Shown piece after piece: positions 7,738-17,004 of a DNA stretch of 64,000 bases. The stretch is from Larkinella rosea (GTDB lineage: Bacteria; Bacteroidota; Bacteroidia; Cytophagales; Spirosomataceae). The number at the start of each line of letters is the position of its first letter. The stretch's first letter is position 1. The position numbers were made by a program, and so were the translations under genes. Where the stretch lies: assembly GCF_003858635.1 (NCBI RefSeq), contig NZ_RQJO01000010.1:620001-684000 (forward strand). The letters run 5' to 3'. The notes below the pieces were generated by a model that searched no databases, was not told where the DNA came from, and worked only from the letters and a program-made list of their open reading frames with translations.

Positions 7738-8505
7738 ATGAAAATCTTAGCCATCGTTATCGTTTCTATTCTGGCTCTTGGCTATCTGTTTGTCCAATGG
7801 GCCAACAAACCGGAAAATGTGGCCGCATTACAGGAAAAACGAAAACAGGATGCCGCGCAGAAAATCGAAGACGCCAAAAAAGAAGCCATTCGTCAGAAGG
7901 AACAGGCGGTTTTTCAGAAAGAAATCGAAGCGAAAAAAGCCATGATGAAGCTGGTCATCGACGAGAATTTTGCCAAAAACCGGTTCGAACAGCTTGCCTT
8001 CCGGTACGAAAAGATCCCGTATTTCAAGTTCGAAAAAAACCAACTCGATTTCACGGGCCTGATTTACAAGGGACAAAATGCGCAGGATTATTTTATGACC
8101 TCGAAAGACGATTTCGGCGATTTTGCGGCCGAAATGCAGACGGGTACCTGGGGCTCGGATGCCTTCGCCGGTATTTTCTGGGATGCCCAATATAAGGGCG
8201 ACCAGAATCCAAAACACTACCAGGCCGCTTACGCGTCACCCAACACCTTGTACGTCGAAACCGGTGATGACGACGAACATTTCAATCTGGGTGGCCTGAT
8301 TGCCAGTGAAAATAACCAAGTGATCCGCGTCGAGCGGTTTGGCAACCACCTAACTGTCAGTGTAAATGGGCGAATACTTTTCGATGAGAATGTCGAATCG
8401 GCGGGGCGCGGAAAATTGGGAGTACTGATCGGTCACCGGGGCGGCATTCGTCCCGGTCCGGAGTCCATCAGCATTGGCGTCAAACGGTTTCAGGTCTGGC
8501 AATAA
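7738..8505 (+). CDS. Membrane-anchored protein with coiled coil and lectin-like domain
   Basis: 255 residues from ATG 7738; the ORF is open further back to 7612 but that part overlaps the previous gene. Residues 1-20 (MKILAIVIVSILALGYLFVQW) form an uncleaved signal anchor. Residues 30-80 are a Lys/Glu/Gln-rich coiled coil. Residues 95-255 look like a concanavalin/LamG-type beta-sandwich (FTGLIYKG, FAGIFWDAQ, ITIG-like SISIGVKRFQVW). The likely place is the periplasmic face, with a binding rather than catalytic role. The ligand is unknown. A terminator follows directly. Confidence 0.65.
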   Translation: MKILAIVIVSILALGYLFVQWANKPENVAALQEKRKQDAAQKIEDAKKEAIRQKEQAVFQKEIEAKKAMMKLVIDENFAKNRFEQLAFRYEKIPYFKFEKNQLDFTGLIYKGQNAQDYFMTSKDDFGDFAAEMQTGTWGSDAFAGIFWDAQYKGDQNPKHYQAAYASPNTLYVETGDDDEHFNLGGLIASENNQVIRVERFGNHLTVSVNGRILFDENVESAGRGKLGVLIGHRGGIRPGPESISIGVKRFQVWQ

Positions 8506-8515
8506 GCAAAACAAA

Positions 8516-8539
8516 AAAAAGCGGATTGCTCCGCTTTTT
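8516..8539 (+). terminator. Intrinsic terminator
   Basis: A 10-bp stem (AAAAAGCGGA / TCCGCTTTTT) with a 4-nt loop, 10 nt after the stop at 8505. Its A and T runs also make it usable by the convergent gene. Confidence 0.85.
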
Positions 8540-8561
8540 CCGTTTTTAAACCCCTCGTTCA

Positions 8562-8978
8562 TTAGTACCGGCGACCGTAATAACCCCGATCATTCCGGCG
8601 GTATTGTTGTTGATAAGCAAATAATCGCTCGCGTTGGAACGGCGTCAGCACCGACATCATTTCCTGATTTTTCCGACGGAGCGTGTATTGATAAGCCTGC
8701 GGGTCCCGGCGTCTGGCGGCTTCCATTTCGCGGTAATCATACCGGTCTTCGATGCGTTTCAATTGCCGTTCCTGATGCCGTGACAAGCCGACAATGGCGT
8801 CCAGCCGGTCAATCCGGATGTCTTCCTGAATGTCGTCGTACCGTTGGTTATTGTATCGGTTGTCGTCATATCTTGGGTTGGGAGCCGGGTAGCGATCGTT
8901 GTCATAACCGCGTTGAGCCATTGCCGTTCCGGCGCTTAATACTGCAAATGTGACGAGCGTGAAGATGGTCGTTTTCAT
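8562..8978 (-). CDS. Secreted Arg/Tyr-rich protein with LTxxQ-like motifs
   Basis: 138 residues with a signal peptide (MKTTIFTLVTFAVLSAGTAMAQ). A disordered segment rich in Tyr, Asp, Asn and Arg (residues 23-50) precedes a basic helical region. LSRHQERQLKRIEDRYD and LTPFQRERLFAYQQQ are spaced like the two LTxxQ motifs of the CpxP/Spy family of periplasmic chaperone-like proteins. The end is again RRNDRGYYGRRY. Similarity to Spy is only by motif, so the role is inferred. It stands alone, with a gap of about 230 nt upstream towards the next gene. Confidence 0.65.
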   Translation of the reverse strand: MKTTIFTLVTFAVLSAGTAMAQRGYDNDRYPAPNPRYDDNRYNNQRYDDIQEDIRIDRLDAIVGLSRHQERQLKRIEDRYDYREMEAARRRDPQAYQYTLRRKNQEMMSVLTPFQRERLFAYQQQYRRNDRGYYGRRY

Positions 8979-9142
8979 GGTTGGTCGTGTTTATTTGTTG
9001 TAATATGTCTCTTAGAGGACCAACCCACCCCAACGTTTAATGCGGTTTTATTTTTTTCTTTCAAACCCCCTCATTCATCGACAAACGACCGGTTTTTACC
9101 GATCATTTCTACTTTTTATCCGATAAGTACCAGAATACATAA

Positions 9143-9177
9143 AAAGCAGGTCGCAACACGGTGCCGCGACCTGCTTT
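9143..9177 (-). terminator. Intrinsic terminator
   Basis: A 12-bp stem (AAAGCAGGTCGC / GCGACCTGCTTT) with an 11-nt loop. On the minus strand it is followed by a T run, 33 nt after the end of the lipoprotein gene at 9211. Confidence 0.85.
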
Positions 9178-9210
9178 CAATAAACTGGCAATGGCTGTTG
9201 TTCTGACGGA

Positions 9211-10500
9211 TTACCTGACACAATCCATGCACTTGACCCGGAACACCCCTCGCAGGGAGGACGTGGAAACCACCGGTGGGATCGAAGTCACTATAACCCC
9301 CGATGACTGCACATCAAACGTGCCCATAATGACACCATACTGCATATTCGAAGCCTTCAGTGATCCCGGGCTAACATACACTTGTTTATTGACAATGTAT
9401 AAGTGGGTATATTCCGTAATCGGATTCGGACGATAGATAATGCCCGGATAATCCTTCGCCCAGGGGTAGATTCCGAGGGCATCGATCGGTTTGGCACCCG
9501 CTTGCCATTTGATGTTCACCGTCTGTTGGCCATTTTCTCCGTCAAGCCCCTTGATCGTTCCCCGCAGGTGCGCCCCGGCTTTCGGAAAATGAACCCAGTC
9601 GCCCCCACCGGCCTGCAGCGATATACCTTCTTTGAGTACGTAAATGGTTGAAAGCAATTGGGCCACTTCTTTTCCCGGCGACTTCAGTTTGGCCACCACC
9701 ACCACCGGATTTGAATTCGGTAGCTGGCTGGGCGCCTGATAGGTTACTTCTTTTCCGGAACCTCGCAAACTACCTTCACCCCGTACTTCCCAGCCGTCGA
9801 GGTATTCGATCGGAGTCGGTTTTGGCAGCGGCCGCTCCGAACCTTTGGGAAAATCCTCCAGGAGCCAATTGATCGAGCTCAGGCCAAAGAGCTTGATGTC
9901 GACGGATTGCCCCGGATCGATGGCGGTCAACTCAGGTTCCAGGTAAACGTACTCGAAAAACGTGAAATCCGTAAAGTGATTCACTTCAATCGAAACCGTG
10001 TGGTTGGTGGTGTCAACCTGAGTACCACCGACCGCCATCCAGACTCCTTTGGCGTTTTGGTACGCAATTCCACAGGCTTTCGGGAAAGTCCGTCGCCCTT
10101 CTTCGGCCGTACGATGCACTGTCATCGTCACCGGTTTGGCAAACTGCTGGCCGTCCGGCAGCATCCGGTAACCATCTCCGACGCCCGTTCCATTCGTGTT
10201 CGTAATGCGCTGAACCGAAATTTCGACGTCTTTCGTCAAAGCTCCGGCTGGAATCGTGACGGTAAACCGGTCGTCTTCGGCCGTAATGGAACCACCCGTG
10301 GGGCCAATCGTTTGAACCACCGCCGTTCCCAGCGGAATGCCTACCGGCTGAACGGCCCCGGTTTCAGGTTTTGGAGGATTGGGGTTAGTTGTCCCGGGGG
10401 TTTCGGCAACCGGCGTTGCCGGATCAATATCGTGTTTACAGGCCGCCATAAACAGGCCGTACAGGAAAAGCCAGACCAGAAGGTAGGTAACTCGTTTCAT
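9211..10500 (-). CDS. Lipoprotein with ZU5-like domain
   Basis: 429 residues. The N-terminus is a lipoprotein signal with lipobox LFMAAC (Cys near residue 21), then a Thr/Pro-rich linker. Residues 60-140 (VVQTIGPTGGSITAEDDRF, VTIPAGALTKDVEISV) resemble the ZU5 domain found in bacterial surface proteins. PDGQQFAKPVTMTVH then TNHTVSIEVNHFTDFTFF resemble later ZU5 strands. The remaining 280 residues are beta-rich with Ig-like features and an internal W/Y-rich part. The C-terminus has two Cys (VKCMDC). It is probably a surface-exposed binding protein; the partner is unknown. It is monocistronic, with its own terminator. Confidence 0.7.
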   Translation of the reverse strand: MKRVTYLLVWLFLYGLFMAACKHDIDPATPVAETPGTTNPNPPKPETGAVQPVGIPLGTAVVQTIGPTGGSITAEDDRFTVTIPAGALTKDVEISVQRITNTNGTGVGDGYRMLPDGQQFAKPVTMTVHRTAEEGRRTFPKACGIAYQNAKGVWMAVGGTQVDTTNHTVSIEVNHFTDFTFFEYVYLEPELTAIDPGQSVDIKLFGLSSINWLLEDFPKGSERPLPKPTPIEYLDGWEVRGEGSLRGSGKEVTYQAPSQLPNSNPVVVVAKLKSPGKEVAQLLSTIYVLKEGISLQAGGGDWVHFPKAGAHLRGTIKGLDGENGQQTVNIKWQAGAKPIDALGIYPWAKDYPGIIYRPNPITEYTHLYIVNKQVYVSPGSLKASNMQYGVIMGTFDVQSSGVIVTSIPPVVSTSSLRGVFRVKCMDCVR

Positions 10501-10666
10501 GTGTTCCGTCGTTTTTGTTGTTTAGTCGAAAAGCCGATTTCGTTGCTTTTCGTATAGCAAAGATTCTCCGCGGCCACCGGTTTTCGCGAAAGCATTAGGT
10601 TTCAACCGAAACAATTTGTCATCCAACCGGAAAAAACCGCGGGCAGGGTGATCCTTCTCCGCCGAA

Positions 10667-10678
10667 AAAACCGGTTTT
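10667..10678. repeat. AAAACCGGTTTT palindrome copy
   Basis: A perfect palindrome in the 271-nt gap between the divergent lipoprotein (ends its 5' side at 10500) and SDR (10772) genes. No other element is clear in this gap. Confidence 0.6.
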
Positions 10679-10771
10679 TCAGAATCAGAACTCAAAAGGT
10701 TCTGCCCCGGATCGGCAACATTCCAGCGGAAAGCCAGTTGAATACCTATATACCGGAAAGACACACGAACG

Positions 10772-11809
10772 ATGAGGTTATCCAACACGAACAAACTTGG
10801 CCTGTGGAGTTTGGCGGGCATTGGCGTTGCCGTAGCGGCAAAAACGATGCTCGATCACTGGCGTAAAACCGATTTTAACGGAAAAACCGTGGTCATCACC
10901 GGCGGGTCGCGCGGATTAGGGCTGGTGCTGGCGCGGGAATTTGCGCAGGAAGGAGCGAACATCGCCATTTGCGCCCGCGACGAAGCCGACCTGGAACGGG
11001 CCAAAGCCGATCTGGAACTGAACGGCGGTACGGTTTTTACGTATGCCTGTGACATCACGGATAAAGCGCAGGTAACGGCCTTCATTCAGGCCGTCCAGGA
11101 AACCATCGGGCCGGTCGATGTGCTGGTCAACAACGCCGGTACGATTCTGGTAACGCCCTTCGAACACGCCACGGAGGCCGATTTTCGGGAAGTGATGGAA
11201 ACCAATTTCTGGTCGGCGTTTCACACCATCAATGCGGTTTTGCCCCAGATGCGCGCCCGAAAAGGAACCGGTTCCCGCATCATCAATATTGCTTCCTTTG
11301 GCGGTAAAGTGGCATTTCCGCACCTGATGCCGTACTCCACCAGTAAATTTGCGCTGGTCGGGTATTCCGAAGGGCTTCGTTCCGAATTATTGAAAGACGG
11401 CATTTACGTCACCACGGTTTGCCCGGGACTGATGCGGACGGGTAGCCCGAGAAATGCGCTGTTTAAAGGCCAGAACGAAAAGGAATATGCCTGGTTCAAA
11501 ATTGGCGATTCGCTGCCGGTTTTGTCGAAAAGTGCGGAAGAAAGCGCCCGGCAAATTCTGGAAGCCAGCCGCTACGGCCGGGCCGAACTGATCATTTCGT
11601 TACCCGCCAAAGTAGCTGCCGCCGTCCACGGCCTGCTTCCGGGACTGACGGCGGAGGTTCTGTCGGTAATCAATTTACTGCTGCCCGCACCGGGCGGAAT
11701 TGGTGAGCAACGCGCCAAAGGCAAAGACAGCGAAACCGCCCTGACCCGCTCGATTTTTACGACCAAAACCGACGATGCGGCCGAAGCCAATAATCAGTTT
11801 AAATGGTGA
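10772..11809 (+). CDS. SDR family oxidoreductase
   Basis: 345 residues. An N-terminal hydrophobic stretch (LWSLAGIGVAVAAKTML) may anchor it to the membrane. A classical short-chain dehydrogenase follows: GGSRGLGL (NAD(P)-binding TGxxxGxG, about residues 43-50), NNAG (about 120), the catalytic Ser in IINIASFGG and YSTSK (Y-x3-K, about 189-193). CPGLMRTG follows the active site. The 100-residue C-terminal extension is helical and hydrophobic. The substrate is unknown; fused-helix SDRs of this type are common in Bacteroidota. A separate esterase gene follows 87 nt downstream. Confidence 0.9.
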   Translation: MRLSNTNKLGLWSLAGIGVAVAAKTMLDHWRKTDFNGKTVVITGGSRGLGLVLAREFAQEGANIAICARDEADLERAKADLELNGGTVFTYACDITDKAQVTAFIQAVQETIGPVDVLVNNAGTILVTPFEHATEADFREVMETNFWSAFHTINAVLPQMRARKGTGSRIINIASFGGKVAFPHLMPYSTSKFALVGYSEGLRSELLKDGIYVTTVCPGLMRTGSPRNALFKGQNEKEYAWFKIGDSLPVLSKSAEESARQILEASRYGRAELIISLPAKVAAAVHGLLPGLTAEVLSVINLLLPAPGGIGEQRAKGKDSETALTRSIFTTKTDDAAEANNQFKW

Positions 11810-11896
11810 TGATTTTTACAGGTACGGTTCCGGAATGCTTTGGTCATTGGTCAACTTATCAGTAAGTTGCCGAACCAACGCATTCCTGAATCGATC

Positions 11897-12967
11897 ATGA
11901 AAACCGCTATTCTTCCGGCGCTGCTCCTCGGCTTCGCGCTCTTCATCACTTTCCCCGCCAAAAGCCAGACTGCTTCTCCCAAGAAAGGCACTGCAGAGCG
12001 CATTAAAGTTCACGGAAAAGGGCTGGAAGGCAACCTGTCCGGTGACTCTCCCGACCGCGACGTTTCGGTTTATTTACCGCCCAGTTATAAAACGGACAAA
12101 AACCGCCGGTATCCGGTGTTGTATCTGCTGCACGGTTTTACCGACAACGACGCCCAGTGGTACGGTTTTACCAAACACTGGATCAATCTCCCGGAAGTGG
12201 TCGATAAAGCGTTTGCCGACCCCGCCGTGCGCGAAATGATTATCGTTACGCCTAACGCCTACACCCGGTTTTTCGGCAGTTTTTACTCCAATTCGGTGAC
12301 CACCGGCAACTGGGAAGATTACGTCGCCTACGAACTGGTGAGTTACATCGACAGTCATTACCGCACGATCGCGACTGCCGCCAGCCGGGGATTAACCGGA
12401 CACTCGATGGGTGGTTATGGCACCATGCGCATCGGCCAGAAACACCCCGAAATTTTTTCCAGCATTTACCTGCTGAGCCCCTGCTGCATGAATGCCAACC
12501 TGAATCAAAACCGCAACGAAGCCGCTTTGGCCCGGATCGAAGCAATTCAGTCGGATTCGGCGCTCGTAAAAGCGGATTTCGGGGTAAAAGCGGCTTTTGC
12601 GACGGCAGCTGCCTGGACTCCTAATCCGAAAAAACCGCCTTTTTACATCGATTTGCCTTCCAAAGACGCGCAAACGCAAGCGGGCCTGATGGCCAAAATG
12701 GCCGCGAATGCCCCCCTCGCCATGATTGATCAGTACATTCCCAATCTCAAAAAATTACACGCCATTGCTTTCGACGCCGGATCGAAAGACGTGGGCATTG
12801 CCGCCAGCAATAAAGTATTGAACAGCGTGTTGAACGACTATCAGATCAAACACACCTACGAGGAGTACGATGGCGACCACATCAACCGCATTGGTGAGCG
12901 CATCGAGAAAAAAGTATTGCAGTTCTTTTCGGAAAATCTGTCGTTCGAGCAAACGAAGCGCCGGTAA
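11897..12967 (+). CDS. Secreted alpha/beta hydrolase, esterase D/FrmB-like
   Basis: 356 residues with a signal peptide ([24 protein letters not shown]). [14 protein letters not shown] supplies the oxyanion region, GHSMGGYG the nucleophile elbow with catalytic Ser (about residue 160), and DGDHINR near the C-terminus the catalytic His. The acid is likely in FDAGSKD. These match COG0627/Esterase (PF00756) proteins, which include S-formylglutathione hydrolases, antigen-85-like acyltransferases and feruloyl or acetyl xylan esterases. A secreted copy in a glycan-degrading organism suggests a carbohydrate esterase. The frame is open from 11840, but ATG 11897 fits the signal peptide. Confidence 0.8.
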   Translation: MKTAILPALLLGFALFITFPAKSQTASPKKGTAERIKVHGKGLEGNLSGDSPDRDVSVYLPPSYKTDKNRRYPVLYLLHGFTDNDAQWYGFTKHWINLPEVVDKAFADPAVREMIIVTPNAYTRFFGSFYSNSVTTGNWEDYVAYELVSYIDSHYRTIATAASRGLTGHSMGGYGTMRIGQKHPEIFSSIYLLSPCCMNANLNQNRNEAALARIEAIQSDSALVKADFGVKAAFATAAAWTPNPKKPPFYIDLPSKDAQTQAGLMAKMAANAPLAMIDQYIPNLKKLHAIAFDAGSKDVGIAASNKVLNSVLNDYQIKHTYEEYDGDHINRIGERIEKKVLQFFSENLSFEQTKRR

Positions 12968-12972
12968 CCATA

Positions 12973-13014
12973 AAAAAACCGGTACAAGCTCCGAAGAAAC
13001 GGTACCGGTTTTTT
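12973..13014. terminator. Bidirectional intrinsic terminator
   Basis: A 13-bp perfect stem (AAAAAACCGGTAC / GTACCGGTTTTTT) with a 16-nt loop, between convergent genes. Confidence 0.9.
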
Positions 13015-13029
13015 ATGACGTTTCCGAAC

Positions 13030-13266
13030 TCATTCCTTGCGTGTCGAGTCTTTCGCCAGCTCCCGATAATCCTGGCGGGCCGAATCGAGTTCGGCCTGTT
13101 CTTCCTGCACACCGCTGCTATCGCCCTCGTTTTGGGCCTTAATGACATCCTTGTATTCGTCGCCGACTTTCTCGGCTTTCTTTTCTGTTTTGGACTCACA
13201 AGCCAGTTGTGAAAAGGCCGTGAGCAGCCCCAGTGACAGCCCCAAAATCCAATGTTTCGTTTTCAT
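13030..13266 (-). CDS. Small lipoprotein, highly charged
   Basis: 78 residues from ATG 13266. The signal peptide ends in the lipobox SQLAC, and the mature 55 residues are almost all charged or polar (Lys, Glu, Asp, Gln, Ser), likely a single helix or disordered. The ORF is open further upstream to 13428 but that part looks non-coding and would hide the signal peptide. No family is recognised. It could be a small structural lipoprotein like those found under stress control. Confidence 0.65.
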   Translation of the reverse strand: MKTKHWILGLSLGLLTAFSQLACESKTEKKAEKVGDEYKDVIKAQNEGDSSGVQEEQAELDSARQDYRELAKDSTRKE

Positions 13267-13302
13267 GCGTTGAGATGATTGCTTTCTAAAAGAACTTTCG
13301 GA

Positions 13303-13312
13303 AAACCGGTTT
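13303..13312. repeat. AAACCGGTTT palindrome copy
   Basis: A perfect 10-nt palindrome in the gap between divergent lipoprotein genes (13266 and 13511). Confidence 0.55.
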
Positions 13313-13510
13313 GTTCGAAAAATACCCACTGGGAGGGTGTCAATCAGATCATTTGGTCCCAATCCGCCTTTTTGCCGGAAAGTCATTGGAGCGGAATCAA
13401 TCCGGTTTGATAACGTTTCAGGAATCAAAAGTAACAGTTCATGTCACCAGTAATTGGTTGCCGGGTACGTTCGGTGCTACGTTTGTATCGAACATTAAAC
13501 AACTACACTG

Positions 13511-13966
13511 ATGAAAAAAGTACTGATTTTCCTGTTTGCACTGGTCACCTTTGCCGCCTGTAAAAAAGATTCCGAAAAAACGGAAGTAACCCCAAAAGAC
13601 CCCGCCAGCGCCGTGGCCGGAACCTACAAACTGAGTTCATTTGCCTACGAAGTCAATGGCGAAAGCGTGGTTACTTACAAAACCTTACCGGTTACGCAGC
13701 AAGGCGTAACGGTCTCGGCTACAGCCCAGATGAAAAAAACCTCGGACGGAATCGTTTCACTGGTTCTGTTGCTCAAAGCAACGGGTGAAGACGATCGGGA
13801 ACTGGATTTGGGTGAATATGAAGTCAAAGCCGACGGAGCAAATTATGGTCTCTTCAGTGATGGCGGTTCACAAATTGCCGAAATTTCGGCCGGAAAACTG
13901 GTTTTCGAAGCATCGGGAACCTCGGATGGCGACACGGTTGAAATCCGGTTTGCCGGTAAAAAATAA
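13511..13966 (+). CDS. Lipoprotein, lipocalin-like beta-barrel candidate
   Basis: 151 residues. The lipoprotein signal MKKVLIFLFALVTFAAC puts the lipid Cys at residue 17, followed by a charged linker (KKDSEKTE). The mature domain starts VAGTYKLSSFAYEVNG, then alternating beta-like segments up to LVFEASGTSDGDTVEIRF. This is like Bacteroidota lipocalin-type lipoproteins that begin with a G-x-W/Y strand. The match is by pattern only. It is divergent from the charged lipoprotein gene at 13030-13266. Confidence 0.65.
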   Translation: MKKVLIFLFALVTFAACKKDSEKTEVTPKDPASAVAGTYKLSSFAYEVNGESVVTYKTLPVTQQGVTVSATAQMKKTSDGIVSLVLLLKATGEDDRELDLGEYEVKADGANYGLFSDGGSQIAEISAGKLVFEASGTSDGDTVEIRFAGKK

Positions 13967-13987
13967 GGATTGCGTTTCTTTTCACAG

Positions 13988-14017
13988 AGCCGACCTGGTT
14001 GAAGGGTCGGCTTTTTT
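13988..14017 (+). terminator. Intrinsic terminator
   Basis: An 8-bp stem (AGCCGACC / GGTCGGCT) with a 9-nt loop and a run of T, 22 nt after the stop at 13966. Confidence 0.85.
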
Positions 14018-14036
14018 GTTTCGGGCGGTTTTCTGT

Positions 14037-14471
14037 TTAACTTCCCCACACCCACTGCCAGATCGTTCCGACCGAATCGGCAACTTCCCAAACGGAAAGC
14101 AGCAGAAAAACCGCTCCCATTCCGGAAAATACATACACCATCAGGTAATCACCCGCCAGCTGAACATGCTGGAAATCGCTGGGATCGTAGTAAAGCGTCA
14201 CTTCGTCGCCCACCCGGTATTTCGGCGGATTCCGCCCTTCCGAACTGTGAAAAACCACCTCCTGGCCTTCGGCGGTCTGGTACCGAATGGAAGGTGCCAG
14301 CGGATAATCGCGTCGCTCAATCCGGTGCAATCCGATGACGATGCCTTTGGCGGCCATTCCGTTTTGAGTCAGGTTCCGGCGCTTCCGAAAGATGGAATAG
14401 CCAATGCCGACGAGCGTCAACCCGACTGAAAAGAAGAGTAGAATAAACAGTTCACCGGCGGGAAAATCCAT
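14037..14471 (-). CDS. DUF3592 domain-containing membrane protein
   Basis: 144 residues with a transmembrane helix at each end (residues 8-27, LFILLFFSVGLTLVGIGY, and 107-127, YLMVYVFSGMGAVFLLLSVW). Between them is a soluble beta domain with RYQTAEGQEVVFHSSEG and YRVGDEVTLYYDPSDF. This is the DUF3592 pattern, in which a short SH3-like domain sits between two helices. The function is unknown. It is convergent with the lipoprotein at 13511. Confidence 0.75.
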   Translation of the reverse strand: MDFPAGELFILLFFSVGLTLVGIGYSIFRKRRNLTQNGMAAKGIVIGLHRIERRDYPLAPSIRYQTAEGQEVVFHSSEGRNPPKYRVGDEVTLYYDPSDFQHVQLAGDYLMVYVFSGMGAVFLLLSVWEVADSVGTIWQWVWGS

Positions 14472-14584
14472 CGTTAGCAGACCGTATTTTTAGTTACAGA
14501 TTCCATCATCAAGCTTGTTATCGTTAGTTCCTGTCCGTTGTTCAAAGGTCAGCTTACCCATCAACAAGCTAGTTGAATACACGC

Positions 14585-16471
14585 TTATTCATGGGGCCAT
14601 TGTGCCAGCGGAACCATCGGTGAAACGGCTTCAAGTGAAACGATTTCAGGAATGAATTCCACCTTCCACGATCGTTTCGTTCCGGGAGGAATTGTGGTTT
14701 CGAAACCCACTTGCATTGTGCCCGGATTAACCGAATCGTGCTCATAACGGGGCCCGGTCGACCAGGTACGCAGTGTTAGCCCCGAACCCGGGTCCAGGGC
14801 AACCAGCAGTTTCTTGCCCGATTGGCTAAGAATGGCCCGGTGCGAATCAATCCGTTCAACCTCCGCTCCCGTTACAAACGCCCACCGCATAACCGTTTCT
14901 TTAGAACCGGTTTCCACCTCATCCTGAACGAGCATGGACCGGCCATTACGTATGGCAACACCCCGTCGGGCACTCACCAGATCATCTGCATACAGGGAGG
15001 TCAAATCGGTAATCGCATTCAGAAAAGCCGGTTGATTGGAATGACTACTAATTGGAGCAAATCCGTTCACCAGTTGAGCGCCATAATTCGCCACCAGGGT
15101 GTTGTGCCCCATTGTTGAATTTCGATAAACCAACCAGCGGGGGGCATTCTGGTTTGTTTGTTGCATATCGACACCGGCCAATTGTAAGGAATCCATATTT
15201 TGAGGCCCCAGATCGATCGCCCATCGAACCCCCTGCGACTCGACTACAAATGAACCGACATCCATGTGGGCATCCGCCAGTGAGGGAGTCCCTGCTTTTA
15301 ATCCCATAAACAAGGCGGTTGAATCGTGCCACGAGCTGCGGAGCAGCGCAATGGGAGCCTTACCCCTACCTACCCATACCTGGCCTGGAGGTTGACTGTT
15401 CCCAGTCAACGGTTGACGATAACTCCAGATCAACAGGGCGGGTAAGAGCGCTTCTTTCTGCCAGGCATTCGCCTTTTTGCTTACTAACCAGTTTCGTTCC
15501 TTCCATCCGGCCCACTGATTCTCCGCCCGGTGGGCAAGCCAAAATTGGACGGGTTGAAGCGGGGCTTCCAGATCGGCTTTCCCATAATTGAAGCAGTTGC
15601 CCGAAGGAGCCCGCATATGGAGTCCGTAAGCCGCCGTTTTTAAAAAGCCAGTTTGGGCCAGTAAGCCAAAATCGGTTTTAAATTCGTTCTGTAAAGCACT
15701 GATTAATAGAGCCGTAAAACTCGTAGCGTAACTCCAGGCCGAATAGCCATAAGGATAAGCCCCGTCCGGTTCGTAGTGTGTCAGTAATTGCCTGGTCGAA
15801 CGTATCGACCGGTTTAAGATTGAACGAGCCAGTTCCGGTTGAGTCTCATAGATGGCTAACGCACCGAAAACCAGGCCCGTGTTAACAACTTGTTTTTGAT
15901 AATCGGTGGGAACGGTCCAACTGCTATCGCGAGGAATGAAAGCTGCCTCTAGTCCCTTTTTGATGATTGTTTTTTGCACAAAATCACGGTCTCTGGGCGA
16001 TAAGTTACTATACAACCAATCGTAAGCCAGGGAAGCCGCCGTGGTGATTTCGGCCAGGTGTTCGACCTGCTCCCGATGCCAATAGACAATCAGCACCATC
16101 CAAAGTTCGTGTTTTGCCCGGTCAAAATAGGCCTGCCGCCCCGTCAATCGCCAGCCGTAGGAAAGGGCAAAAAGCCGTCGCAGCGCTTCTCGGACGTCGC
16201 TGTGCTGGATACGACCCACCCGCGTGGGACTTAACGCACTCCGCTTGCTCAGCAATATACTATCACACTGGGCTAACAGTAGTTGGTGAACGAGACCTAG
16301 GCTGGTATCGGATTGAATTGCCTGTTGGAGTGCCTGAACTTCACCCTGGCTAAGCAGAATTCTCGGATGTTCAGAAAGTGTTGCAGTGGCACGGATGGAA
16401 TCCAGTTGGGCATGAGCCGACGTTTGACGGATTCCAAACCAGAGGAGGATGAAAATTCCTAGCGTTCTCAT
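14585..16471 (-). CDS. Heparinase II/III-like polysaccharide lyase
   Basis: 628 residues with a signal peptide (MRTLGIFILLWFGIRQTSAHAQ). The N-terminal two-thirds is an alpha/alpha toroid (many helices, ALSYGWRLTGRQAYFDRAKHE, SLAYDWLYSNLSPRD). The C-terminal part is a beta-sandwich holding AHMDVGSFVVESQGVRWAIDLG and MGHNTLV, the conserved segments of the heparinase II/III family (PF07940). The His and Tyr residues expected for beta-elimination lie in these parts. It likely cleaves uronate-containing glycans in the periplasm. No SusC/D or sulfatase genes are near, so it is an orphan lyase rather than part of a full utilisation locus. Confidence 0.85.
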   Translation of the reverse strand: MRTLGIFILLWFGIRQTSAHAQLDSIRATATLSEHPRILLSQGEVQALQQAIQSDTSLGLVHQLLLAQCDSILLSKRSALSPTRVGRIQHSDVREALRRLFALSYGWRLTGRQAYFDRAKHELWMVLIVYWHREQVEHLAEITTAASLAYDWLYSNLSPRDRDFVQKTIIKKGLEAAFIPRDSSWTVPTDYQKQVVNTGLVFGALAIYETQPELARSILNRSIRSTRQLLTHYEPDGAYPYGYSAWSYATSFTALLISALQNEFKTDFGLLAQTGFLKTAAYGLHMRAPSGNCFNYGKADLEAPLQPVQFWLAHRAENQWAGWKERNWLVSKKANAWQKEALLPALLIWSYRQPLTGNSQPPGQVWVGRGKAPIALLRSSWHDSTALFMGLKAGTPSLADAHMDVGSFVVESQGVRWAIDLGPQNMDSLQLAGVDMQQTNQNAPRWLVYRNSTMGHNTLVANYGAQLVNGFAPISSHSNQPAFLNAITDLTSLYADDLVSARRGVAIRNGRSMLVQDEVETGSKETVMRWAFVTGAEVERIDSHRAILSQSGKKLLVALDPGSGLTLRTWSTGPRYEHDSVNPGTMQVGFETTIPPGTKRSWKVEFIPEIVSLEAVSPMVPLAQWPHE

Positions 16472-16630
16472 GCCATTCTTTCCGTATTAGGTAGGAGCTT
16501 AGTTCATCAAAAGGGCTTGCTCAGGCCGATTTACTGCAATTTATCCCGCCATTTCCAGAAATCCATTCCTCTCTCCAGGAGACTGAAAGCACCAGAATAC
16601 CCGTTAATTGCGGCAACCAATGTGTGCGAT

Positions 16631-16972
16631 TTACCCGTTCGTTTTCGGTTTACGTTGGGACGCATTGACCACCTGCTGATGAGCGGTTTTCAACGCGTCG
16701 ATCAGCGTTTCTTCTTCCACTTTTGCCAATTCGATAAACGTCCAGCCCTGCTTGCCCCATTTGTTCGGAACGGGGTAAATAACGGTTTGGTCGAACGACG
16801 AAAAAACCGATTGATCAACCTCCGAAAATTTCAGGCAGGCCCGGTTATTTTTCTCTGACAAGGTCGCAAAAATTTTCTTTTTGATGCGAAAAGACGTGTT
16901 TTCAAAGTGCGGGAGTTCTACCGTATCCGGAAGCGCCAGCGCCAATTCTCGAAATACTGCATTGCTTACCAT
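16631..16972 (-). CDS. MmcQ/YjbR family protein
   Basis: 113 residues covering the whole YjbR-like fold: LALALPDTVELPHFENTSFRIKKKIFATL at the N-terminus, CLKFSEVDQSVF, then KWGKQGWTFIELAKVEEETL. Proteins of this family have a double-wing DNA-binding-like fold but no proven target. It lies 32 nt downstream of the methyltransferase gene on the same strand, so they may be cotranscribed. Confidence 0.85.
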   Translation of the reverse strand: MVSNAVFRELALALPDTVELPHFENTSFRIKKKIFATLSEKNNRACLKFSEVDQSVFSSFDQTVIYPVPNKWGKQGWTFIELAKVEEETLIDALKTAHQQVVNASQRKPKTNG

Positions 16973-17004
16973 AGCTCGACCGGAAGTGAAATAAAACGGG
17001 TTGC